Positions 40,101 through 48,660 of a stretch of DNA of 64,000 nucleotides are shown piece after piece. Positions within the stretch are counted from its first letter, which is position 1. Each line of letters opens with the position of its first letter. The stretch covers positions 10,802,466 to 10,866,465 of the forward strand of contig NC_051128.1 of assembly GCF_014839805.1 (NCBI RefSeq). The letters are read 5' to 3'. The stretch is from Manduca sexta (lineage: Eukaryota; Arthropoda; Insecta; Lepidoptera; Sphingidae). Position numbers and translations under genes: made by a program. Below the pieces are notes generated by a model. The model had not been told where the DNA came from. It did not search any database and saw nothing but the letters and a program-made list of their open reading frames with translations.

Positions 40101-42447
40101 AGATCTTAGATTAGCAGAACATACAGCTAAAGAGTCCTAATGCCACAGGGATCCATAGCTTTCGCCGATCAGTTCCTGTGACAATTTAGAATGAATTCCA
40201 AATAATTTGAATCTTATCTATACTACTGTCGTTTGATATTGTCTATTACAGCAACTGAGCAACGATGTCGAAGCAATGTTCAGACTTAAGCGCATAATAA
40301 CCAGTGTAATTATTATTCTTTATGACATGTACCACCTAATGTATCTGTGAAGTACTTTGAACTCAAAATTTTTGATAGTATTGCGATTGTTCATGGCAAT
40401 TACCACTTGTCCGTCAGTTGCATATAAAATACAAATGGACAGATATTAAGAGTACTAATATACGTAACTATACACAATCGTAGGTTATAAATAGTGTTCA
40501 TTACCGGTTCCATTATGCAATGATGATTGGTGTTATTTTTAAAAAGGCACGTACACATTTACTTTGAAAGTGAGCAGACAGCGCGACACTAGGCTAAAAA
40601 AACCCGTCGGTACCTACTTGTAATTTTTTGTGCAATTTTTTATATCAAATTATATAATTTTTTTATGTATGACAGATTAATACTACCGATAATTAGCTCC
40701 GCGTTTGGTAGCTATATACAGTATATAGTTTTCATTGACTTTTATATTAGAGGACCACGAGGAGAACCAATGCAAATGAAGTGGGTTTGATGCCAAATTT
40801 TTACTTTGCATCGCCACACCACTTTTCCAGTTTAAATAAAATAACCATCACAGGGACTGTTTGTCCCTTATTTAATATTTCCTAACAGTTGTGTTATTTG
40901 TTTTTGTCATTGGCAACATTAATATTTATGTATAAATAGTGACTAACATATTTATGTACAAGATATATTTTTCTTTCAGCCGAAAATTATACTGTTTTAT
41001 ATTGGTATTTTATTTCAGATTATATATTATTGTGAAAAGTCTTAATGAATTACCGAATGGTCATTTTAACATGTCCCGCTACCACCAGGTCTAACACGCA
41101 CCGACAGCGACCACTCCCTGGGCTCTGTGGACGACACGGTGGTGACGACCACCACGGAGCGCGTGGGCGACGGCACGCGCACCACCACCACCACCACCAC
41201 GCGCCACAGCGAGCGCTCCTTCCTGGACAGCAACGCGAAGGTCACTGGGGTGCAGGACATACTAACTAGGATGAAAAATGCCGATATAGGTAAGTAATAG
41301 AATTATTATGCTAGTCTAAACTAGATTTTATTCACTAAACTTACCAGAAACATTTACGGTATTACTTTGAATATTTTGAATAATTATATAATAAATAATA
41401 ATAATATCCGCCCTGTATTATATACTTGCCCACTGATGAGCACGGGCCTCCTCTACTACTGAGAGGGATTAGGCCTTAGTCCACCACGCTGGCCTAGTGT
41501 GGATTAGTGGTAGACTTCACACACCTTCGAAATTCCTATAGAGAACTTCTCAGATGTGCAGATTTCCTCACGGTTTTTTCCTTCACTGTTAAAGCGAACG
41601 ATACGTTCACAAAGAGTACACACATGATTTTTAGAAAAGTCAGAGGTGAGTGCCCTTGGGATTCGTCTTGGCAGTCCGTTCCACACCCAACTAGACTATC
41701 GCCGCTTTTAATAGTTATAGTGCCTAGTAATTATATTGGTTAAATTTCCTTCAAAATGGAACAACTGTACACGCATAAAATATTTGGCGGCAATTGTTCA
41801 GTAGTCATTGTTAGCGACAGATTAATATTCTAAGTACCTTTATCTTTTTCTCAGTAATATGATAAATCACAGCGTGACGCATGCGTCTTTGTGTTCCTTT
41901 GTAAATGCTCTCGAATAGCCTTCACAAATTTATATTATACTTGTACATACTATATTACCGTAATGCCGAACGGTTTTCTTATACTTAATATTATGTTGTA
42001 AATTACTACATATTATATTATACCTACTCAGGATGATTGAATAACCTTCCAAACCAAATACACGCTGTTCTATATTAAGTAGGTAATTATGTTTTCTGTT
42101 TTAGTCTAGTCTTAGTCTTTAATCTAGTTTTATCTTAAACAGCTAAAGAAATTTTGACAGGAATTTGTTTTTTTAAAAGTTTCATTTTCTATTACTTTTT
42201 GGACACATTTTATGTCTCAAAGGACTTCGTTACTTTGCTGCGACCATATTATACTCCATCTAGTTATGTAGTAACAATATCGCGTAATACATTGATTGTT
42301 CCTTCGCCAGTGATCCAAGAAGGCGATACGTCCGAGGACACGGAGGCGCGCGCACTCCTCAACAAGTTCCTCGGCGCCAGCGTGCTGATGGCCGGCATGC
42401 AGGGCTACGTCACCGAGAAACCCACCGGCAAGATCATCGTCAAGCAG
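19120..42447 (+). CDS. Giant smoothelin-like protein, multi-exon, 3' end missing
   Basis: Ten exons join in phase: 19,120-19,173; 19,548-19,662; 20,020-20,145; 20,274-33,064; 33,136-34,165; 34,944-35,161; 36,225-36,543; 39,631-39,735; 41,089-41,289; 42,311-42,447. Together they give 5,032 codons without a stop, and every intron is GT-AG. Two smoothelin-type motifs are seen, at residues about 7-50 (DEDLLRRM, then EIRAHMYRLREERL) and 4,350-4,385 (DLDLLEQM, then RRRIRAQIRIAKK). Smoothelins are actin-binding cytoskeletal proteins that usually end in a calponin-homology domain; that domain is absent here because the gene runs on. The Drosophila counterpart is, as I recall, CG34417. Between the motifs lie about 4,250 residues of disordered repeats, far more than in vertebrate smoothelins (below 1,000). 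Exon 10 ends in phase 0 at a good donor, so more coding follows. Automated annotation may label it mucin-, titin- or futsch-like. Confidence 0.8.
19548..19662 (+). CDS. Exon 2: second half of smoothelin motif 1
   Basis: Acceptor gtgtttcag is followed by 38 codons plus one base, ending at donor aaaag|gtaaat. The reading WQQTEDF...RKKEIRAHMYRLREERL completes the motif begun in exon 1. The pattern (aromatic-Asp/Glu dipeptide, then basic IRA helix rich in Arg and Leu) matches the smoothelin motif of vertebrate SMTN as I know it. There is no ATG-initiated frame of useful length here, so a simple ORF search misses it. Confidence 0.85.
20020..20145 (+). CDS. Exon 3
   Basis: The acceptor is gcgtcaacag ending at 20,019. 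A second AG at 20,042 is rejected because it breaks the reading frame. The exon encodes a short Ser/Gln-rich linker (for example GHVQSFADQSFQSMKSKE) and ends at ggccaag|gtgcc in phase 1. Codons are GC-rich in the third position, as in the other conserved exons of this gene. Confidence 0.8.
20274..33064 (+). CDS. Exon 4: single 12,791-base coding exon with repeat arrays
   Basis: It opens after acceptor ctgtatttccag (ends 20,273) and closes at donor caaatg|gtaagt. It encodes residues 99-4,362. In order: a conserved-looking segment to about residue 330 (DNTRVIVETRCLPDGTRVT); Tyr/Asp/Gln-rich YTD-NRV-type text; a YPKD/YPRD tract (about 488-601); SPDRKP and SPERKPGY-rich sequence with a 42-residue tandem duplication (about 896-980); three YGTY units (about 1,190-1,270); the main array (about 1,940-3,480); a Thr/Lys-rich part; and an acidic region with four LLSVxDKVxKF-type motifs (about 3,880-4,045). 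The last residues, DLDLLEQM, begin smoothelin motif 2. No transmembrane segment is seen and Cys is rare, which argues against a secreted mucin. Most of it should be disordered. Thr/Ser-Pro-x-Lys/Arg sites are frequent. Confidence 0.85.
21430..21790 (+). repeat. Coding repeat: YPKD/YPRD pentapeptide-like tract
   Basis: Within exon 4, short units such as YPKDVY, YPRDSY, YPKDTY and YPQDS alternate with DRRDST and PRDHKD spacers. Unit length is irregular, about 5-6 residues. It is Pro/Asp/Lys-rich and probably extended and flexible. Confidence 0.7.
22665..22920 (+). repeat. Coding tandem duplication, 126-bp unit
   Basis: Two copies of a 126-bp (42-codon) unit lie head to tail: the second copy of cagctcctggtgatgttccg starts at 22,827, 126 bases after the first at 22,701. 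Over the following 90 or so bases only one synonymous difference is visible (accacg versus actacg), so the duplication is recent or homogenised. The unit starts KPGYQTP and ends PRTSPER. Confidence 0.85.
23545..23790 (+). repeat. Coding repeat: three EPSPxKYGTY units
   Basis: Three units of about 30 residues each contain EPSPDKYGTY, EPSPSKFGTY or EPSPTKYGTY followed by a lysine-rich KKxP tail. Spacing is near 90 bases. The invariant aromatic pair inside otherwise low-complexity text suggests a short binding motif. Confidence 0.7.
25790..30420 (+). repeat. Coding repeat array: about 16 units of 85-120 residues
   Basis: Each unit has the order: PGYxKTTTxxxS, an acidic Thr-rich stretch (TEDIDET), a V-x-E/K-x-YPRKPS segment, ESPTRR, DKP, SPERKP and KYPEDxSPS. 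I count about 16 starts of the PGY-x-K/R-TT type between 25.8 and 30.4 kb, and weaker relatives occur just upstream near 25.2 and 25.5 kb. Units 2-7 are the most regular; later units (from about 28.2 kb) lose parts. Unit 4 carries an inserted DFISREKEEL segment. Divergence between units is high at the DNA level, so this is an old array under protein-level constraint. Confidence 0.8.
31620..32110 (+). repeat. Coding repeat: four LLSVxDKVxKF-type motifs
   Basis: Four copies are seen: DESLLSVHDKVSKF, DECLLSVSEKVNKF, YTKLSVNDKAHLF and DDCLLSVSDKVNKF, each preceded by acidic residues. Two of them begin with a DE-x-LKSD lead-in. The pattern resembles a short segment of vertebrate smoothelin (SVRDRVHKF) as I recall it, which supports the family call. 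Probably an amphipathic helix used for binding. Confidence 0.75.
33136..34165 (+). CDS. Exon 5: second half of smoothelin motif 2, then SP-rich tail
   Basis: The exon follows a 71-base intron (acceptor attttatttgcag, ends 33,135). Its first residues, LEKVVGYEQRRRIRAQIRI, complete smoothelin motif 2. Then come SPEPHKSP, SPDRK and SPEKK motifs, a possible ordered segment (RFNEYATAYMKKVGLNEADK), and a Lys/Glu-rich part ending ALRNGSSNYQ. The donor is ccaag|gtgaga in phase 1. Reading on past the donor gives a stop at about 34,216, so only splicing extends the protein. Confidence 0.85.
34166..34943 (+). other. Intron 5 with a tRNA-like SINE fragment
   Basis: AT-rich intron. At about 34,679-34,745 it holds tggcgtagtggttaaggc followed by gcttcgatcctag, which look like the A and B boxes of a tRNA-derived element. 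The B box is imperfect and I see no full cloverleaf, so it is a SINE fragment at most. Confidence 0.4.
34944..35161 (+). CDS. Exon 6
   Basis: Acceptor tcaatccgcag (ends 34,943); the exon reads VKGTVIRQEFHSRNGSE ... TTIHQAHG and ends at catggg|gttaga, a weaker donor (GTTAGA) chosen because it keeps phase 0 with the next exon. GC-rich third positions, a run of acidic residues (TEPEELEKLL) and a non-repetitive sequence suggest a conserved, ordered segment. Confidence 0.8.
35162..36224 (+). other. Intron 6 with a LINE-tail-like repeat
   Basis: AT-rich intron. From about 35,815 the text atcaaatcaaatcaaatcat followed by ttattgtttgcaaat is typical of the simple tail of a lepidopteran non-LTR element read on the minus strand; the repeat may run to about 36,055. 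Nothing coding is seen. Confidence 0.45.
36225..36543 (+). CDS. Exon 7: highly charged helical segment
   Basis: Acceptor ttcgtactcag (ends 36,224), donor gcaa|gtaagt. The 106 codons are dominated by Glu, Arg, Asp and Lys (RRVIDTESVGETRSYETK, QEIEDQDQERSADR, ERRERVDKREDKK), consistent with a long single charged helix or a coiled coil. It ends SLTEKYIKSA. Joined in phase 0 at its start and phase 1 at its end. Confidence 0.8.
36544..39630 (+). other. Intron 7 (3.1 kb), carries a SINE
   Basis: AT-rich intron holding one SINE at about 37,875-38,105. Two similar sentences of sequence near 38,920 and 38,970 (atatggacaacttacagctac / atatggaaggcttacagctat) form a small diverged direct repeat. No exon is apparent. 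Confidence 0.5.
37875..38105 (+). mobile_element. tRNA-derived SINE, copy 1
   Basis: Starts gattacctcggtggcgtag, has a degenerate B box (gggatcgaattt), and a body with 'ctggaatttgtgccta ... gaggctcgccct ... cgaaaagttgatgcc'. The same parts in the same order recur at 48,453 and 56,551, which shows that this is a family. Diverged, so presumably an old insertion. Confidence 0.75.
39631..39735 (+). CDS. Exon 8 (small)
   Basis: Acceptor gttacatcag (ends 39,630), donor cgccg|gtcagt. The 35 residues read ETSKTDRSTYPKAGLILRT ... SDSSAHA. Enters and leaves in phase 1. GC-rich codons compared with the surrounding AT-rich introns make the exon visible. The matching antisense frame at 39,627-39,836 is a shadow. 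Confidence 0.8.
39736..41088 (+). other. Intron 8, nothing recognised
   Basis: AT-rich intron of 1.35 kb. A short 'agtagttattagtagttaaagtagtactagtagtag' microsatellite-like stretch lies at about 40,049-40,086. No exon or recognisable mobile element. Confidence 0.5.
41089..41289 (+). CDS. Exon 9: Thr-rich segment
   Basis: Acceptor taccaccag (ends 41,088), donor atag|gtaagt, phase 1 to phase 1. It encodes LTRTDSDHSLGSVDDTVV, a run of threonines inside DGTRTTTTTTTRHSER, then DILTRMKNADI. Vertebrate smoothelins also have a Thr-rich 'DGTRTxRTTT'-like region before the calponin-homology domain, as I recall, so this is probably the equivalent region. Confidence 0.8.
41290..42310 (+). other. Intron 9 with a dispersed repeat
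   Basis: Contains the repeat at about 41,390-41,700; the rest is AT-rich and empty of recognisable features. Confidence 0.5.
41390..41700. repeat. Lepidopteran dispersed repeat ('gcacgggcctcctctactactgagagggattaggcc')
   Basis: The text cactgatgagcacgggcctcc, ggattaggccttagtccacc, cacaccttcgaaattcc and ttccttcactgttaaagcg is a well-known block of a very abundant lepidopteran interspersed element. A small open frame over it (41,507-41,743) is a by-product. Class (SINE or LINE tail) cannot be settled here. Confidence 0.65.
42311..42447 (+). CDS. Exon 10: last coding exon seen in the window
   Basis: Acceptor cttcgccag (ends 42,310) and strong donor caagcag|gtaagg, ending in phase 0. Encodes VIQEGDTSEDTEARALLNKF, then GASVLMAGMQGYVTEKPTG and KIIVKQ. 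GC-rich and non-repetitive, so probably conserved. The protein must continue; an in-frame stop at 42,472 would be read only if the intron were retained. Confidence 0.8.
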
Positions 42448-45400
42448 GTAAGGATTGAGAGTATTCAAGATTAGCTAAGTAGCAGTAACTAAAAAGAATT
42501 AAGTTTGGTTATATGGGTTCATAACTTATTTTATTCATATTATTGTTACATTTGCGCTGAAATATGTTACAAGCTCTTGATGATTTATACATCGAAGGTG
42601 TAAATGCTTTAGGAAAAAAACTTCTAAGCTAAATTTATTGCTGTAATTTTTTTGCAAATGAAACGTTTATTACGTTCAAAAATAATATGTAAATTTAATT
42701 TTGCCTGCCAATTACCATTTCGAATGCCAATTAAACAAAAACACGTGATATTTTTATCACGAGATGTCATCGATCGAAATACTGAAACGTGTCGAACGTA
42801 TTGCAAGTCATCGGCCCCGTGTTTTATTTAATTTCCCTTTCGATGGTATGTGTAGTACTAAACATTGGATCAATTATCGACGTGTGTGTACGCGTGTAAA
42901 CATACGTTGTGCCAAACATCACTCCCAACCCGTGGGAATAGGAAATGGAACAAGCCAAATGCGACAACTATCATGACTCATTTTGATTTAAATGATGGTA
43001 GAGTTACCATAAATGGACAAATCAGTTATTGTTATTGGCTGTGTTTTGGTATTGGTAATGTTTTGAGTCTTTTCTTATTGCGTTAAAGCGTGTTTGTTTT
43101 TTTAATAAAGGAACTCTGGCAAGTCTTATATTGTTGATTGTTTTATGATAGTAATAATTAGTCCGTTATAAGAACAAGACGTGTTACAAGTGCATTTAGT
43201 GACTAATTGGAAAATATCGACAATTCTGTAAGAAGGTGAGTCTCCCACATTTAAGAGAAGTAGGTAATAGAGATAATCGCTGACCACGCTAAGACTACCA
43301 TTTCAAAACGATTTTTAAGCTTCAATCATGGTAGCCCAGTCTTGGACACATTCTTTAGAGTTATCCTGTTATAGCTATAAAAAACTTATATTCGGTTTTG
43401 CGTGTCTGTAACTAAATAACTACATTGTTGTCTTCGGAAACAAATCGAAAATGTGTTATATACTCCACATGTTTTTTAATTTGAGCAATAAACATTTTTT
43501 CAATATTTATTGCATCCACTACAATGTCACATGTGAAATAATTGTCGGATGTGAGTCCTAGTGAATTCTGCATATACTCTCATAATAACACAGCTTATCA
43601 TGAGTTGGGCACCAAGTTGTCGCGGTGGGGACATAGTGTCGGTGTTTTTTTTATATGTTGTTAATTTATTTTTTCTCTTCTCTTTATACCCTAGTTTTTA
43701 ATATTTAATTTGTAATAATGTTTTCCTCTACTGCGACAATAAATGTTTCTTTCCTATTTCTTTTAATCATTACATAGAATAAACGTTTAATTGTTAATAA
43801 ATAGTGTTAATTGATAAATGTGTAATATCATACCTTCAGGCCCAAACTTCAAGAGTATAAGAAGTATTAGCAGCCAATAGAGCTCATTTGCGTCACTTCA
43901 CGTTAAAGACTGAACTTTTTGACTCTTATTGATTGTCGCGTTGAAACAAAACTACTTTATTTTTGCGCAATATTTTATTTAATGTTAACTCCACAGCATT
44001 CATGGTCAAAGGCGGACTCCGTAAAGTTTTATTTCAATGTCTTATATACGCATAAACAAAACAAATCACTATCATTTACAATTAACATCTAAAAGGATCA
44101 CCGTAACAGCGGATATTAATTTCTTTTTAATTACTTATAATTCCTATGATCCTTATTCCTTTGTATTAGCAACTGTTTCTGAACAGATACAGCCAAACCG
44201 AAGTCAGACGGTAAAATACATCTGAAGCGATCAGAACATCGGCCTTGCTCACATGCCCAAAAACAAGTGCAAATAAAAATATGATCTATTTGCGCACGCG
44301 CATACAAATAGACACGCGCCGCGCCGCACTCAACTTGTAATATCTACATGTAAACATAAACTGAGGTAGATAAGTAGAGATGAGGGTATTTAAAAAAGGA
44401 AAAAAATGCGCAATGAAGAAATTATAACAAAGACATTGGGAAATGAACAAAGGCAACAAGTTTAACAAAGGCATATTACATTTGAATAATACAGCTTTAT
44501 AGTCTCATGTGCCAAAAATGAAAAAGTAAGAAAACAATCAAGTATTGTTGAATAGACCGCAGAGGCAACAATAAACAATATTTTTCTAATATTACATAAT
44601 GAATTTTTTAGTAGATGTATAGAAAAATATATTTACATTATGTAATTTCAATTGCACTAAAAGTAGATACCTAGTACATTTTAACATGTTTATACAAATA
44701 GAAATATCATATACACTAACCGTAACTCGAAAATTGCATATTTTTATATATTACACAAATGACAGGTAGCAGTGTAAAAACAATAATCAACCTTAACAGT
44801 AAGTTTACTAATCGTAGTCTCAAATAATTACCTTTTCGTTGAAAGAATTTATTACTTAGAGTATATTTGTTACTAAGCTAAACGAATCATTGATCTTTTT
44901 AAACATGTTTTATATTTAACGTATAATCTATCGAATCGATATTAAAAGTTTACAAAGCTGGCCAGTGTGAGGCCAAGTTTAAACTCGTAAAAATATGATC
45001 CAATCCACATTATTTATTACAATACTAAATGAAATACAAAATAACGCGTACAAACCAGTGCCAAGTATTTTTTTCTGGAATTTCTACGCTACTGTTGTGA
45101 GATGTTGTAACGTTAGATTTCGTTTGTAGAGACGCATTCATTTATAATCGAAGTGTTTATTCTCTGGTGGGTAATTGAGACGTTGAATAGAAGAATATGA
45201 TTACTTGATTTAAAGAAAGAAATATATTTCGGATGAAATTCGAATTAATGTGGAATCAGGCTAAGTTTAAATATTTTATATTTGTAAGATAAAAACTCAT
45301 TTATATATAACTTTTATTAAGTATCTCGTAGCGCAGAATTGAAATACAATAAAACATTATCAACTTAACCGCAATTCCAATTATGAAAATAAAACCCGAG

Positions 45401-45790
45401 GAATGAAACGTTATCTGAATTTAACGCAGTCATAAATTAAAAGATAAAAATCGCTGACATAAATTCAAAAATGTCGGGAGCCAAATCCCGCCAAAAGCTG
45501 TATTCCCACGTTTATCATACAGGTTAATGCGTTACAGTGACCCACTTACATTGTACGTAGACTCTTTCCTAGTAAACAAAAGGCGTACGAACATTGGCTT
45601 CATATATTGCCGTTTTAAGCAATGCGCGACGGAAAGCGAAGAAAACTCGCCGGCAAAAATAACACGCCCGGACCGACATTTCACCGCCATAACTACTAAA
45701 CGTCATAACTGCTCCCACAATACACGCTAATGTACACCGTAATTACATAAAAATTAATGGGTATTGGGGTGAAAATAGTGTGTTCGCTAG
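42448..45790 (+). other. Presumed intron 10, first part, nothing recognised
   Basis: AT-rich DNA without a convincing exon. An 11-bp perfect inverted repeat (attacataatg / cattatgtaat) lies at 44,591-44,601 and 44,636-44,646. I looked for a calponin-homology domain exon (Trp-Cys, Asn-Phe-Ser-Ser-Ser-Trp type text) and found none. Confidence 0.45.
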
Positions 45791-46041
45791 TTCCCGCTAT
45801 ATTTGGTGAGGTGACGTCAGAGCAGGGCGCGCGCGCAGTCCGAACCACACTCCCGCGCCGTACGGTTCGCGCCAAATTCGATATGACATAGGATTAAAAA
45901 AAAATAAAGCCATATCTATGGTATAGTTTAGATGATAAATAATTAATAATAGTTGCAATACCGCGTGCAGTAGCAAGCGGTAGGCAGTTTAGTGATAAAT
46001 TAAGTACAGGATTGCGCATTTCCAACACTTCATTTCTGGGT
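45790..46041 (+). promoter_or_regulatory. Candidate internal promoter and alternative first exon
   Basis: Inside the long presumed intron a short CpG-rich island (about 45,808-45,885, with gcgcgcgcgcag) contains a perfect cAMP-response-type palindrome tgacgtca at 45,812-45,819. About 220 bases downstream is a strong donor, ctgg|gtgagt, with GT at 46,040. This is the layout of an untranslated first exon feeding a shorter, C-terminal isoform. No transcript evidence is available, so it is a hypothesis. Confidence 0.25.
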
Positions 46042-47263
46042 GAGTTTTATTTTTTATATATATTTTTGTTTTCAAAACAATTAAGTCAATAATTATTACA
46101 ATGCCTACAATAATATTGCCTATACGAAAATGGTTTTATTCTAACAATTATTTATTATTTCACTTGCACAATTTATAATTTTATGTTTCTAATTAATAAA
46201 ATGATTATCACGCTTTTTACTTTATTGCCTTAGCACGAATTATTATGAGTACCTATTCATGTTACACACAGTCGTACAGTTTGTCAAACATGACATTGCG
46301 TCTGTCAGCGCTCGTCAAGCGCGGCGCACAGTGCGAGGTCGCTTGCGACACACGGACATAAAAATAAAACAACAAAATATTGCAATTTGTGTATTGTAGA
46401 AATGACTGTCGGCGACGCATACCTCTGTAAATTGCTAGTGGAATGTGACCTATTAAAAACAGCCATCAATTTCGTTATATTTATGAATGCCATGAAACTT
46501 AATTTTAGATAGATCAGAAGAGTTAGTGATAAATACTGCATATAATAATCGGCGCTGCATAATGCAGACATTACATTATCGAGATTCCGCCGGCTTCATC
46601 GAATTTTCCAATCATAGTACAGTCATATTTATTGAAAAATATATCAATATTATATATACTCGTCTCATCAAATTTAATATTTAAATATGATACCAGAACA
46701 CCATATTTACAAAGGACCATTGCTCCCATTCTTTAAATGCAATTCCAATTATACAAAGAATAATTTAATTAACAGTGAAGATCTCTATATATCAAAGAGT
46801 AGTCGACTCGAGTCGTATCGAATCGAATACTCACATAAACCCATATTTCTTGTATATTTTATTAAAAACACTATAACATAAAAATTATTTCATACAAATT
46901 ATTAGTAATGTTTAAATATAAATTTAATAATTATAGACTGTCTTACCTACACGTCCTTTCTTGCAATTCTTATATGCGGAAAAATTGCTTTCTTAAAATC
47001 TGTAATATACCCAAATGTTAAACAAAATGGATATATAATTATTAACAAATAATAATACCAAGATTATAAAACCCTCTCTCATCCAACACGGACATGGTAT
47101 TCTAACTGCTGGACACGGCTCATTGGGCCGGCACACGTCTAGCGGCTAAACGCCAGCGTTCACGCGCCGCTGCCTATCCAGGGCACTTGTGCTCGCCCGA
47201 CTTACTGGCAATGTGTCACTGCATTACTTGAGATGAGAGCTTGAACATTATTTGTGTACTCGG
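46042..47263 (+). other. Presumed intron 10, nothing recognised
   Basis: AT-rich; small open frames (46,305-46,571 minus; 46,687-46,881 plus) have no family resemblance. A GC-richer patch lies at about 47,085-47,200. Confidence 0.45.
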
Positions 47264-47455
47264 TGATGCTCGCGGCTTCACCTTTCGACGCCAACACTAT
47301 AAATTAAAAAAAAGACCTGTGATATTCATTATGCGGGATATCTCTATATGTGTACCAAAAATCATCTAAATCCATTTAATTGTTTATGCTTTTACTTCCA
47401 ACAAACATCGTAACATTTTCACAAAATTTTGCATTTAATAAAGTTGATCTCTTTA
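47264..47455 (+). repeat. Dispersed repeat, second copy of the 'cgcggcttc' family
   Basis: Head tgctcgcggcttcacc, then 'tgtgtaccaaaaatcatc', 'ttttacttccaacaaacatc' and a tail 'ttgcatttaataa'. Same order of parts as the copies at 3,766 and 47,741. Diverged. Confidence 0.55.
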
Positions 47456-47740
47456 GTAAGATTGGCTTTGCATAACCGCGTTTACGAGTTGCGCGTGTAA
47501 GCTTTTAAATTCTTATAACTTACGCGAGTCGGTTGTAAGACTCGTGCAAGCTTACACACACACGCAACCACGAGCTTACACGCACACACATGTACTGACC
47601 CATCTATCCAAGTTGCTTAGATGCTTTCACGCGCATGTAAGCACACATCCCACGGGCTTTTAATAGAGTTTATAGCTCTATGTATTTTATGCGCAAGTGC
47701 AATAAATTGGCATATTTCAAGTATAAAGTAGCTACTTATA
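47456..47740. other. Short spacer with CA-rich text
   Basis: Between two dispersed repeats. It includes repeated 'cttacacacacacgcaac / cttacacgcacacac' words at about 47,551-47,590 (CA-rich, imperfect). No gene. Confidence 0.4.
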
Positions 47741-47965
47741 ACTAATTATTTGGTCGCGGCTTCGCGAGCCTTTTCCATTGCAAAAGTCCTAAAAAAAACG
47801 TTTTTCCCCTTAGTAGCAAATTAACAGGATAAAAAGTAGCCTATGTGTAAATCTAAGAAATGGTACCTGTTTGCCAAAGCTCATCGAATTCCGTTCAGCT
47901 GTTTCTACATTTACTTGTAACAAACATTTGCACAAATTTTCGCATTTATAATATTAATAAGAAGA
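47741..47965 (+). repeat. Dispersed repeat, third copy of the 'cgcggcttc' family
   Basis: Head tggtcgcggcttcgcgagcc; body with 'aaaaagtagcctatgtg', a phrase I know from lepidopteran repeats; tail 'tttcgcatttataatatta'. It lies under 300 bases from the second copy in the same orientation. Confidence 0.6.
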
Positions 47966-48452
47966 CGAGATTAGAGATTAACATAAAAACCGGATGCCTA
48001 CAATAGTGCAATATAAAATTAAAGCGTGTCAAATTGACTACTGCAACTTTTTAGAATTCCCATAAATATATTTTAAAAATACTGATCACAAAAGTCAAAC
48101 TAGAATTTAAGAGAAATTTAACAGTAATATTTGACTCAAGATCAAGTTGCCTCCCTATTGAGCAACTTTTTACTTCACATATAATTATTACAACCACGTA
48201 TTTAACCTACTCCTTAATTTTCGCGATTAAACCTATTTAAATAAAGTAAATTAAATATAATAACAAACGATTTTAATAAGTAAAGAGCGGGTAATGATGG
48301 ACTTTCGCCGCGGCTGGCGGCTTCTGATTTCTACTACAATTACACGAGTACGGGCAAGTAATTATGTCTTTGTTAAACTCTGCCTAGAGACGGATGTCAT
48401 TAGGGCGTGGTAGAGTCGATACCACGTATATTTAAATGGTGTAAATTAGTTT
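47966..48452. other. Presumed intron, nothing recognised
   Basis: AT-rich spacer with no gene, repeat or structure that I can support. Confidence 0.4.
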
Positions 48453-48660
48453 GTGCTCGGTGGCGTAGCTGTATTACGATAAAACTACAGAACTGAGGTC
48501 TCGGGTGCAATCCTCAGGTCGGGCTCTCACTATCAACAAGGGTCTGGAATTTGTGCCCTAAATGGCGATAGGCACCTCTTATCATATGATGGGACGAAAA
48601 ACACCCGGCGAAAATTGGATGCCCCAGTTGCGCCTTCAATAGATAACAAATGAATGAGAA
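48453..48660 (+). mobile_element. tRNA-derived SINE, copy 2
   Basis: Starts tgctcggtggcgtagctg, and carries 'gtctggaatttgtgccctaaatggcgatagg', 'catatgatgggacg' and 'ggatgccccagttgcgcc'. It shares the whole body with copy 3. The B box (gggtgcaatcctc) is degenerate. Confidence 0.75.
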
